A DNA stretch of 6,262 nt from Campylobacteraceae bacterium (GTDB taxonomy: Bacteria > Campylobacterota > Campylobacteria > Campylobacterales > Campylobacteraceae). Shown piece by piece: positions 1-5,899 of this stretch. Location of the stretch: the NCBI GenBank assembly GCA_031256525.1, contig JAIRQK010000162.1, positions 1 to 6,262 on the forward strand. The letters are read 5' to 3'. The position numbers and the translations under genes are program-made. Numbering within the stretch: the stretch's first letter is position 1; the number at the start of each line of letters is the position of its first letter. The notes under the pieces were generated by a model. It did not search any database. It was not told where the DNA came from and saw nothing but the letters and a program-made list of their open reading frames with translations.

Positions 1-132
1 GTTACCAGTACTATTTCCAGTTTGGTTGTTACTATTTGTAGCATTATTGTTATTAGTTTGGTTATCACTACAAGCACAAAGAGTTAAAACCAAAGATAGG
101 GATAGAGCTATTTTTGAAAAAAGTAGTCTCAT
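1..132 (-). CDS. Putative lipoprotein, N-terminal part (runs off left edge)
   Basis: The ATG at 132-130 opens a frame that stays open to the window edge, giving 44 visible residues. It begins MRLLFSKIALSLSLVLTLCA, a short basic start and hydrophobic stretch, followed by a second Cys: the lipobox is Leu18-Cys19-Ala20-Cys21, so the mature protein should start at lipidated Cys21. The next 23 residues are an Asn/Thr/Gly/Ser-rich low-complexity tether, and the folded domain lies outside the window. The gene starts one base after the stop of the histidine kinase, so the two are almost certainly co-transcribed and translationally coupled; a weak AAGG lies in the kinase's last codons. Lipoproteins placed directly beside Cache-type kinases are sometimes solute-binding partners of the sensor, but nothing visible here proves that. 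Function unknown. Confidence 0.75.
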   Translation of the reverse strand, partial: MRLLFSKIALSLSLVLTLCACSDNQTNNNNATNSNNQTGNSTGN

Positions 133-133
133 T

Positions 134-2116
134 CTACTCAGCCTTTTTGCTTAGAATTTTTTCAAACTCAAATACAAATATCGTTGGATTTTTATAGTTT
201 TCTACTTTTACTATACCATTTACTTTTTTACACGCAAGTCTGTTTGCAAAATAGAGTCCAAAGCCAGTTCCGCTTTTTTTCGTTGTTTTTATAGGGTTTT
301 TAAATAATTTGTTTGCAATTTTATCATCTAAACCTTTTCCATAATCGATAATTTTAACTATTATTTTGCCGCTCTCTTCTACTGCTTTTATAGTCATATT
401 TTTGTTTTTTGAATGAATGTTTTCATCTATTGCATTTTGTACCAAAACTAAAATTATTTGCTCGATAACATTGTCTATTGAGGTTGCCTTTAGGTCGTTA
501 TCAATCTCTAAAGTTAGTAAAATGTTGTTTCGTTTTATCTTCGTGTCCAATATATCTATAACATTATTGATACACTCTTTTACATTAAAATCAACAACAT
601 CTAAGCTGTTTTTATAGTAGTTTCTGTATAGATCTATGATGTTGTTCATTACTACTAAATTTTTTTGACAGAGCCTCATATTTGTTGTAAATGTTTCGTC
701 ATTTAAAGAGTTGTTTTCGTGTTGTTGCATAATATTGCTCATCAATATACTAAGACCGTTTATCGGCTGTTTAAGCTGATGGTTGATACCGACTATAAGC
801 TCCCCAATCTCAATCATTTTCTCTTGGTGTCTTAAAATATACTCATGCTCTTTTTTCGCTCGTTTTAATTCGATATCTTCAGTTATATCTCTGATAAAAA
901 CAACAATGCCCTCAAAATTTTGGTTTAGATACAGAGGGTATGTATTTATTCGAAAGAAGTTTTTAGCAGTTTTTATAATACCTGTTGTATCTTGTTTTCT
1001 TTTTAATATCTGTTCCATTTTGTTGTGTGCTTTTTCGCTAAAATTATTGATATTGTCCATATATTGGGTTGCTTTAGTGTTGCACAAAGTTACCTCGTTA
1101 TTGCGTTCTATTATCATAAGACCATCACTACTATCTTTGATCCACATATCAATAAGAGTTTGCACTCTTTTATATTTTTTGTTTAGTTTGTTATAGAAAA
1201 ACTCGTGTATAACACTTGCTACTATAACCAAAACAATAAAGATAATTAGCATAAATATGCCTTGCAAAAACATAATATCGGTACTTTGTGTAACATCATG
1301 TTTTTGAATACCTACACCAACATTCCAATCAAATATCCCCAACTTGGAGATAGTTATTAGTTGCTCGTGAATATCGTATTGTGAGATATCTTCTGATTTT
1401 ATATACTGTTCGCTGCTTATTATTTGTTGTATTTGTTCTCTAAGCCCAGTTTTAACCATTGAGCGGTTGATAAATATCTCTTCATGCTCTGTAATAATGA
1501 AAATGTATATATTCTCTGGAAGGGACAATCTGCGTATCTTCTCTATAACATTTGATGCTTTTACCACACCACACAGTGAACCTATTAACTCCCCATTTTT
1601 TATTACAGGGGTGCAGATATTCATCGTTTTTTCTCTTAAAATGCAGTGAAAATTTACTACATTTATGTTTGTTTCAAGATTTTTTTCAATATCGACATAC
1701 CATTGCAATCTATTTTCATCTAAAACACGATATTTCTCTCCATTACTAGCAAACATCATCTTATCTTTTGTCATAAACTGCACAAGGTCAAAATCATCAA
1801 ACTTGTGCCTAATCTCTTCAAGATACAGAAAAATATTCTCCTCTTTCTCAAAAAGGTTTGATTTTGAGATAAAAGTAGAACTGCCCTCTAAATTTCTCAT
1901 CGCAAACTTTACCCAGTTAAAAACTTTACTCTTTGTCTCGTGTATAATTCTCTCTTGATTGCCTTCTGTTAATCTAACAACCTCTCGTTTTATAGTATTC
2001 ATAGAGTACGCAAATAGACACGAGAATATCAGTGTTAAAAAAAATATTAAAACATAGTTCTTTGTTGTTAACCTATTGATAAGTGCATTAACTATTTCAC
2101 TTGCAGTCTTTTTCAT
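134..2116 (-). CDS. Membrane-bound sensor histidine kinase (Cache-like sensor, PAS, kinase core)
   Basis: This 660-residue protein has a cytoplasmic start, a first membrane helix at about 21-40 and a periplasmic domain at about 41-280 whose size and position fit a double-Cache sensor. A second helix follows at about 281-306, then a PAS-like domain at about 318-415 ending in the typical FIRDITEDIELKRAKKEHE connector. The dimerisation region carries the H-box GINHQLKQPINGL with phospho-acceptor His446. ATP-binding motifs follow in order: N-box VQNAIDENI (Asn561), G1 box DYGKGL (Asp591) and G2 box GTGFGLYFA (616-624). All key residues are present, so it should be active. HQ-x-x-QP replaces the more usual HE-x-x-xP, which is common in Campylobacterota kinases. 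It has no receiver domain, so it needs a separate regulator; the OmpR-type gene at the right edge is a candidate. It is divergent from dsbL. The ligand cannot be read from sequence. Confidence 0.93.
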   Translation of the reverse strand: MKKTASEIVNALINRLTTKNYVLIFFLTLIFSCLFAYSMNTIKREVVRLTEGNQERIIHETKSKVFNWVKFAMRNLEGSSTFISKSNLFEKEENIFLYLEEIRHKFDDFDLVQFMTKDKMMFASNGEKYRVLDENRLQWYVDIEKNLETNINVVNFHCILREKTMNICTPVIKNGELIGSLCGVVKASNVIEKIRRLSLPENIYIFIITEHEEIFINRSMVKTGLREQIQQIISSEQYIKSEDISQYDIHEQLITISKLGIFDWNVGVGIQKHDVTQSTDIMFLQGIFMLIIFIVLVIVASVIHEFFYNKLNKKYKRVQTLIDMWIKDSSDGLMIIERNNEVTLCNTKATQYMDNINNFSEKAHNKMEQILKRKQDTTGIIKTAKNFFRINTYPLYLNQNFEGIVVFIRDITEDIELKRAKKEHEYILRHQEKMIEIGELIVGINHQLKQPINGLSILMSNIMQQHENNSLNDETFTTNMRLCQKNLVVMNNIIDLYRNYYKNSLDVVDFNVKECINNVIDILDTKIKRNNILLTLEIDNDLKATSIDNVIEQIILVLVQNAIDENIHSKNKNMTIKAVEESGKIIVKIIDYGKGLDDKIANKLFKNPIKTTKKSGTGFGLYFANRLACKKVNGIVKVENYKNPTIFVFEFEKILSKKAE

Positions 2117-2137
2117 TAAATATAGCCTTTTTCGTAA

Positions 2138-2146
2138 ATTATATCA
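2138..2146 (-). promoter_or_regulatory. Extended -10 promoter element for the histidine kinase gene
   Basis: On the minus strand TGA is followed directly by TATAAT, a perfect extended -10. A start about seven bases downstream would give a leader of roughly 14 nt containing the AAGG of a weak ribosome binding site before the ATG at 2116. No good -35 box is seen, which is usual for sigma-70 promoters in this phylum. Position and match are good; the start site is inferred. Confidence 0.55.
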
Positions 2147-2169
2147 TAATATCAATTTAACAAATAGAA

Positions 2170-2191
2170 TTTTTGTTACATTTTTATTCTA
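2170..2191 (+). promoter_or_regulatory. Tandem 11-bp direct repeat in the divergent control region
   Basis: TTTTTGTTACA (2170-2180) is followed immediately by TTTTTATTCTA (2181-2191), identical at 8 of 11 positions. Head-to-tail half-sites with an 11-bp pitch are the normal binding pattern of OmpR/PhoB-family regulators, and a regulator of that family lies at the right edge. The repeat is just upstream of the likely dsbL -10. The T-run supplies much of the match, so chance similarity in AT-rich DNA is possible. An overlapping inverted repeat, TAACAAA (2158-2164) and TTTGTTA (2172-2178), is a competing operator candidate. Confidence 0.3.
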
Positions 2192-2204
2192 CTTAATTTA
2201 TAAA
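2175..2204 (+). promoter_or_regulatory. Candidate sigma-70 promoter of the dsbL-dsbI-assT operon
   Basis: A -10-like TATAAA lies at 2199-2204, with a -35-like GTTACA at 2175-2180 and an 18-bp spacer. Transcription would begin near 2211, leaving a leader of about 26 nt with the AAGGAG at 2225-2230. The -10 lies inside the perfect palindrome at 2191-2211, an arrangement expected for a repressor site. The match is moderate and other A/T hexamers nearby could serve instead. Confidence 0.35.
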
Positions 2205-2211
2205 ATTAAGT
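2191..2211. promoter_or_regulatory. Perfect 21-bp palindrome in front of dsbL
   Basis: Arms ACTTAATTT (2191-2199) and AAATTAAGT (2203-2211) are exact reverse complements around the triplet ATA. The palindrome overlaps the likely -10 and ends 25 bases before the dsbL ATG, so it may be an operator for a dimeric regulator. Its core resembles the palindrome in front of assT (3588-3610): TAATTTATAAAATTA against TAATTTTGAAAATTA, 13 of 15 identical. Confidence 0.5.
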
Positions 2212-2213
2212 TG

Positions 2214-2230
2214 AAAATTTAAACAAGGAG
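2214..2230 (+). repeat. 17-nt leader repeat, copy 1 (dsbL)
   Basis: AAAATTTAAACAAGGAG ends in the dsbL ribosome binding site and lies six bases before its ATG. The identical 17 bases occur at 3622-3638 in front of assT at the same six-base spacing. The dsbI ribosome binding site between them does not carry the longer match. Confidence 0.8.
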
Positions 2231-2236
2231 TTCAAA

Positions 2237-2890
2237 ATGAGATTCTCTACATTCGTGGTGAAAGTAGCTACAGCTATTTTTTTACTGAGTACGAGCGTTT
2301 TCGCTTTCACTGAAGGCACTGACTATGTTAGGTTGGACAATCCAATACCAAATGCTGACAAAACTTTGATAAAGGTTTTCAGTTATGATTGCCCTTTTTG
2401 TTATAAATACGACAAAACAGTTACCCCAGCGGTTACTAAAAAAGTAGAAGATGTGGTTAAGTTTACACCATATCATCTAAAAACAAAAGGCAAATATGGC
2501 ACACAAGCAAGTGAGCTATTTGCTACATTAATCGTAAAAGATATTGATAATGGTATCACAAACTTTTTTGATGAGAAGTCTTTGCTTAAAAAAGCAAAAA
2601 TGGCTTATTACACATCTTATCACGACAAAAAAGAGAGATGGGATGCAGGAGAAGCTGACTTTTTAAATACAGGCTTGAAAGCTGTAAATATGACTAAGGG
2701 TGATTTTGATATAGCAAAAAACGACCCGAGAGTAAAAGAGCTTTTAAATAATTGGGAAGCAAGTTATGAAGTTGCAAAAATTCAAGGCGTTCCTGCTTTT
2801 GTTGTAAATGGAAAATATCTTATCTACACAAAATCAATTAGATCAGTTGATGGTATGGCGGACTTGATAAAAGAGTTAGCGGACAAATAA
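2237..2890 (+). CDS. dsbL: Periplasmic thiol:disulfide oxidase, DsbA family, DsbL-type
   Basis: This 217-residue protein is a DsbA-like thioredoxin-fold oxidase that introduces disulfides into exported proteins. A Sec signal peptide occupies residues 1-23 (hydrophobic stretch, cleavage expected after VFA). The active site is Cys52-Pro-Phe-Cys55 in the context FSYDCPFCYKYD. CPFC, rather than the CPHC of housekeeping DsbA, is the motif of E. coli DsbL, the oxidase dedicated to AssT. The cis-proline loop is GVPAFVVNGKY (Pro186), and the helical insertion lies between these two. AAGGAG six bases before the ATG supports the start. It is first in the operon, 17 bp before its re-oxidase dsbI, with assT after that, so its main client is presumably AssT. 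A general DsbA cannot be excluded if the genome has no other. Family assignment is firm; the DsbL subtype rests on CPFC and the neighbours. Confidence 0.93.
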   Translation: MRFSTFVVKVATAIFLLSTSVFAFTEGTDYVRLDNPIPNADKTLIKVFSYDCPFCYKYDKTVTPAVTKKVEDVVKFTPYHLKTKGKYGTQASELFATLIVKDIDNGITNFFDEKSLLKKAKMAYYTSYHDKKERWDAGEADFLNTGLKAVNMTKGDFDIAKNDPRVKELLNNWEASYEVAKIQGVPAFVVNGKYLIYTKSIRSVDGMADLIKELADK

Positions 2891-2907
2891 CTATTTAAGG
2901 AGCAAAA

Positions 2908-3564
2908 ATGTTAGTCAAGTTTTGGAAAGAATTTAAAAACTCTCCTGTTAATACCATTGCAAAATGGCAAGATATGAGATTTTTGTGGTTACTAATGGCT
3001 TTTGTTAGCATAACTTTGATTATTGTTGCACACTCTTTATTTCAACATTATGTTTATATGGCTCCATGTGAGCAGTGCGTTTATATAAGATTTGCATTCT
3101 TTTGTATGTTTTTTGGAGGCTTAATTGCTGCGATAAATCCAAAGCAGATAGTTTTAAAAATTACTGGTTATGTGCTTGGATTTTGGGGCATTATTCAAGG
3201 AATTGGATATAGCTTAAAACTAAATGCTATACATAGTGCAGTTCATAGTGATGATCCATTTGGTGTTCAAGGGTGTTCAGCTGAACCAATGTTTCCATTT
3301 GGACTTCCGTTAGATAAATGGTTTCCTGATTGGTTTAAGCCAACTGGCGATTGCGGATATGACAATCCAATAGTTCCAAGTGATGTAGAGCTTAGTTCTT
3401 TGCAACAATGGTTTGTAGATTTTTATAATGATGGTTGGTATTTAATACCAAAATATCATTTTATAAATATGGCTCAAGCGTGTCTATTTGCCTATGTGGT
3501 TTGTTTTGTGCTTTTAAGCGTAATGCTCATTTGCTGGATAAAAGTTAAAGTTAGTAAAAGATAA
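2908..3564 (+). CDS. dsbI: Inner-membrane disulfide oxidoreductase, DsbB family, DsbI-type
   Basis: This 218-residue membrane protein re-oxidises the DsbA-type partner and passes electrons to quinone. Four membrane helices are visible at about 25-45, 60-77, 81-104 and 187-212. The first redox pair is Cys54-x-x-Cys57 in PCEQCVYIR, the DsbB signature; Arg61 stands where E. coli DsbB has the quinone-linked Arg48. The second pair, Cys123 ([10 protein letters not shown]) and Cys149 (TGDCGYDNP), is 26 residues apart, the same spacing as Cys104/Cys130 of E. coli DsbB. The periplasmic loop of about 80 residues before the last helix is longer than in DsbB and fits DsbI. It is not the much larger Campylobacter jejuni DsbI with a fused C-terminal domain. 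AAGGAG five bases before the ATG fixes the start. It sits between dsbL and assT, so it is most likely DsbL's partner. Confidence 0.93.
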   Translation: MLVKFWKEFKNSPVNTIAKWQDMRFLWLLMAFVSITLIIVAHSLFQHYVYMAPCEQCVYIRFAFFCMFFGGLIAAINPKQIVLKITGYVLGFWGIIQGIGYSLKLNAIHSAVHSDDPFGVQGCSAEPMFPFGLPLDKWFPDWFKPTGDCGYDNPIVPSDVELSSLQQWFVDFYNDGWYLIPKYHFINMAQACLFAYVVCFVLLSVMLICWIKVKVSKR

Positions 3565-3587
3565 AAATGGTTTGAAAGATGGCTGTT

Positions 3588-3610
3588 ATCATAATTTTGA
3601 AAATTATGAT
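3588..3610 (+). promoter_or_regulatory. Perfect palindrome/hairpin between dsbI and assT
   Basis: Arms ATCATAATTTT (3588-3598) and AAAATTATGAT (3600-3610) are exact reverse complements around a single G. No T-run follows, so it is not a typical terminator. As RNA it could be a processing or stability hairpin in front of assT; as DNA it could be an operator. A CATAAT (3590-3595), one base from the -10 consensus, lies inside it, so a separate assT promoter is possible. The core resembles the palindrome at 2191-2211. Confidence 0.5.
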
Positions 3611-3621
3611 TAAACCCTTAA

Positions 3622-3638
3622 AAAATTTAAACAAGGAG
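3622..3638 (+). repeat. 17-nt leader repeat, copy 2 (assT), with the deciding ribosome binding site
   Basis: These 17 bases are identical to 2214-2230 in the dsbL leader. The AAGGAG at 3633-3638 lies six bases before the ATG at 3645. This fixes that ATG as the assT start and makes the in-frame ATG at 3579, which would precede this site, unlikely. Confidence 0.8.
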
Positions 3639-3644
3639 AAGAAA

Positions 3645-5501
3645 ATGCGTACAAGAAAATTGTTGTTTTCGGCATTAGTTACCGGAATAATTTTAAGTGT
3701 TGCTCCAACTGTCATGATGGCTGCTGGAGGAGGAAGTGGTCCTGTAACATACAGAGGTGTTGGTGAAATTGGTGCAGTATTTATGAATCCATATGAAATC
3801 GCACCACTTACAGCTGTTATCAAAAATGGCGGATATGTTTTAAGCGATGTTAAAGTTACTGTTAAAGGTAAAGGTTCTGATGGTCTTGACATAGCTTATA
3901 GTGTTTCTGATAACAAAGCATTGCTTCACGGCGGTATTCCTGTTTGGGGACTATACCCTGATTATGAAAACAAAGTTGAAGTAAGCTATAAAAAATATAT
4001 AAGTTCTCAAGGCAAAAGCAAAGCTAAAGCAGTTACAGAAACTTATACAATTTATGCTCCACCAGTAGATACATATGGTCCTGGTGTAAAACAACAAAGA
4101 ACTTTACCAAAAGCTGAAGTTGTTGTTTCTGCAGACCCTGCTTTAAAAGGAAACTTCTACTTAATGAATCACTTACAACAAGTACTTCCAAATGCTGGAC
4201 AAGTAGTTTGGAACAATCCTTCTGGTGGTGCGTTAGAGTGGGACTTTGAGAGTTATGTATGGATTATTGATACAAAAGGAGACATTAGATGGTATCTTGA
4301 TACAAGCAAGATAAGAGACCCTTACAATATCAAGAAAAAAGGTAACTTTATGGGCTTTGACCAAACAAAAGATGGTGCATTGATGTGGGGAACAAGCCAA
4401 GCTTATCATAAGTATGATTTTATGGGAAGAAAAATCTTTAGTCGTGATTTACCACAATCATATATTGACTTCTCACACCACTTAGAAGAGACATCAAAAG
4501 GCACATATCTATTGCGTGTTGCGAGTTCTGATTATAAAAGAGTTGATAATAAAAATGTAAGAAGCGTTAGAGATGTTATCATTGAAATTGACAAAGATGG
4601 AAACATACTTGATGAGTGGAGATTGATGGATATACTTGACCCATATAGAGACCAAAATATGTTAGCAATGGATCAAGGTGCAGTGTGTTTAAATGTTGAT
4701 GCATCTCAAGCTGGTCATACAAAATCTAAAGAAGAGTTAGAAGATGCAAGTGCTCCTTGGGGAGATGTTGCTGGTGTTGGTACTGGTAGAAACTGGGCTC
4801 ATGTTAACTCTGTAAATTATGATGCGACAGATGATTCGATTATTATCTCTTCACGCCATCAAAGTGCTAATATAAAAATTGGCAGAGATAAAAAAGTTAA
4901 ATGGATTTTAGGAAGTCCTGAAGGTTGGACTGGCGAGTTAGCTAAAAAAGTTCTAACACCAATTGACGCAAAAGGTAAAAAAATTGATTGCGGTCCTTCT
5001 GGTTCAAAATGTCCTGGTTATCTAAATCCTGAAGGTGGATTTGACTGGACATGGACACAACATACTACTTATGTGATTCCTCAAAAATCAAAACCGGGAA
5101 AACTTCGCGTAAGCTCATTTGATAACGGCGACTCAAGAGGAATGGAACAACCAGCACTTGTAAGTGAAAAATATAGCCGTGCTGTTGAGTATGAGGTTGA
5201 TGAGAAAGCTATGACTGTAAAACAAGTTTGGGAATTTGGTAAAGAGAGAGGATTTGAGTGGTTTAGTCCTATTACTTCTGTAACCGAATATATTCCAGAA
5301 ACAGACTCTATGATGATTTACAGTGCAACAGCTGGTCTTGGAGATGTTAAGGCTTTTTCAAGAGGCGAAACAAAATTAGTTCCTTATTTACACGAGTTTA
5401 AATACGGCACTAAAAAATCGTTGCTTGAAATTAAATTTGTTGATAGCGGTACTATCGGTTACAGAGCATTAAAGGTTAACCCTTTAGTATCATTCAAGTA
5501 A
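3645..5501 (+). CDS. assT: Periplasmic arylsulfate sulfotransferase (PAPS-independent)
   Basis: This 618-residue enzyme transfers sulfuryl groups from aryl sulfate esters to phenolic acceptors. It resembles E. coli CFT073 AssT along its length, including GAVCLNVD, GVGTGRNWAHVNS, DDSIIISSRHQ, IGRDKKVKWIL, DNGDSRGMEQPAL and a C-terminal YRAL. A signal peptide ends near Ala26 or Ala27, after which the small N-terminal domain and six-bladed propeller follow. Aligning by eye to the known catalytic set (His252, His356, Arg374, nucleophile His436), the equivalents are His278, His386, Arg404 and His473 (TQHTTY). All are present, so it should be active. Cys449 and Cys456 match the essential short-loop disulfide (Cys418-Cys424), which DsbL would form; the loop is one residue longer here and the stretch after it is extended. 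A longer frame from 3579 would add 22 residues and spoil the signal peptide, so it is rejected. Physiological substrates are unknown. Confidence 0.96.
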   Translation: MRTRKLLFSALVTGIILSVAPTVMMAAGGGSGPVTYRGVGEIGAVFMNPYEIAPLTAVIKNGGYVLSDVKVTVKGKGSDGLDIAYSVSDNKALLHGGIPVWGLYPDYENKVEVSYKKYISSQGKSKAKAVTETYTIYAPPVDTYGPGVKQQRTLPKAEVVVSADPALKGNFYLMNHLQQVLPNAGQVVWNNPSGGALEWDFESYVWIIDTKGDIRWYLDTSKIRDPYNIKKKGNFMGFDQTKDGALMWGTSQAYHKYDFMGRKIFSRDLPQSYIDFSHHLEETSKGTYLLRVASSDYKRVDNKNVRSVRDVIIEIDKDGNILDEWRLMDILDPYRDQNMLAMDQGAVCLNVDASQAGHTKSKEELEDASAPWGDVAGVGTGRNWAHVNSVNYDATDDSIIISSRHQSANIKIGRDKKVKWILGSPEGWTGELAKKVLTPIDAKGKKIDCGPSGSKCPGYLNPEGGFDWTWTQHTTYVIPQKSKPGKLRVSSFDNGDSRGMEQPALVSEKYSRAVEYEVDEKAMTVKQVWEFGKERGFEWFSPITSVTEYIPETDSMMIYSATAGLGDVKAFSRGETKLVPYLHEFKYGTKKSLLEIKFVDSGTIGYRALKVNPLVSFK

Positions 5502-5508
5502 TTAAAAT

Positions 5509-5537
5509 TAACCTTAGGGAGGCAGTCTCTAAGGTTA
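5509..5537 (+). terminator. Stem-loop just after assT (no T-run)
   Basis: TAACCTTAGGGA (5509-5520) pairs with TCTCTAAGGTTA (5526-5537), 12 pairs including one G-U, around the loop GGCAG. It starts seven bases after the assT stop. No T-run follows, so it may protect the mRNA 3' end or act together with the true terminator downstream rather than terminate by itself. An AAGGTTAA inside the end of assT (5472-5479) could compete for the left arm. Confidence 0.5.
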
Positions 5538-5572
5538 TCCTATCTGTCACAGAAAAATTATAAAAACATAAA

Positions 5573-5604
5573 AAAAGCCCTAATTTACTTAAATCAGGGC
5601 TTTT
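5573..5604. terminator. Rho-independent terminator, bidirectional
   Basis: The 14-base arms at 5573-5586 and 5591-5604 form AAAAGCCC with GGGCTTTT plus an AT extension, with a single A-C mismatch and a four-base loop ACTT. On the plus strand the stem ends in TTTT and closes the assT operon. On the minus strand it is followed by TTTTTTATGTTTTT-like sequence, so it should stop leftward transcription from the response regulator side as strongly or more so. Confidence 0.85.
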
Positions 5605-5626
5605 ATCATTTAAAGTATTTATCACA

Positions 5627-5803
5627 TTAGCAGTTAGTTTTATATTTAGATTTTTTTAATAGTTTTAGAACTGTGTCTATTCCCACATCTCTCTTGCTAT
5701 TGAGAAGAACCTATATAAGCCTTCTTTACACAGATATCTCTTTAGCAACCCATCACCATTTTCTAAAGCATAGTTAAGCAGGTTTAAATGGTGCTAATTT
5801 CAC
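5627..5803 (-). pseudogene. Decayed HigA-like antitoxin gene (three frame-broken blocks)
   Basis: No intact frame exists here, but reading leftward three consecutive fragments line up with the HigA-like 'addiction module antidote protein' family (HTH antitoxins of about 95-100 residues, recognised from memory). Block 1, from a GTG at 5803, reads VKLAPFKPA then stops, like the family's N-terminal K-x-x-PFDPAEYL. Block 2, in another frame, reads LNLLNYALENGDGLLKRYL and then CKEGLYRF, like Y-L-N-x-ALE-x-GD and the SREALYRAL of the recognition helix. About 20 residues that should lie between those two motifs are absent. Block 3, in a third frame, reads SKRDVGIDTVLKLLKK and ends at TAA 5627, like the family's C-terminal G-N-P-x-x-DTVLK-x-LKAL. 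At least two frameshifts and one or more deletions are implied. No toxin remnant was recognised upstream. The gene is non-functional; family identity is probable rather than certain. Confidence 0.6.
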
Positions 5804-5856
5804 ACTTTGTCTATTTATCTGCTTGAAGAACTTATTTTTATAGTAGTGATAGTTAT

Positions 5857-5889
5857 GAGAAATTTAACATTGAGTTTGTTAAATTTCTC
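5857..5889. terminator. Perfect 13-bp inverted repeat after the response regulator gene
   Basis: GAGAAATTTAACA (5857-5869) and TGTTAAATTTCTC (5877-5889) are exact reverse complements around a 7-base loop. The stem begins 10 bases after the response regulator stop on the minus strand, a terminator position, but no T-run follows on that strand. On the plus strand the stem is followed by TTTGTGTTGTTTATGTTTTT-like T-rich sequence, so it may work better against transcription coming from the left. It lies between the regulator and the antitoxin remnant. Confidence 0.55.
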
Positions 5890-5899
5890 TTTGTGTTGT

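Noticed and set aside
417..1958. Several plus-strand frames of 60-137 residues opposite the histidine kinase
   Set aside because: They are rich in Ile/Ser/Phe/Leu as expected from the complement of an AT-rich gene, overlap one another, lack ribosome binding sites and resemble no family.
2282..2476. A 64-residue minus-strand frame opposite dsbL
   Set aside because: It is antisense to the signal peptide and active-site region of dsbL, with no domain or ribosome binding site.
3579..3644. A 22-residue upstream extension of assT starting at the ATG at 3579
   Set aside because: It has no ribosome binding site, would run through the hairpin and the AAGGAG at 3633-3638, and would put a second hydrophobic/basic stretch before a normal signal peptide. 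The ATG at 3645 has an ideal site.
3551..3892. A 113-residue minus-strand frame opposite the start of assT
   Set aside because: It lies antisense to the assT leader and signal-peptide region, has no recognisable domain and is explained as a shadow of assT codon use.
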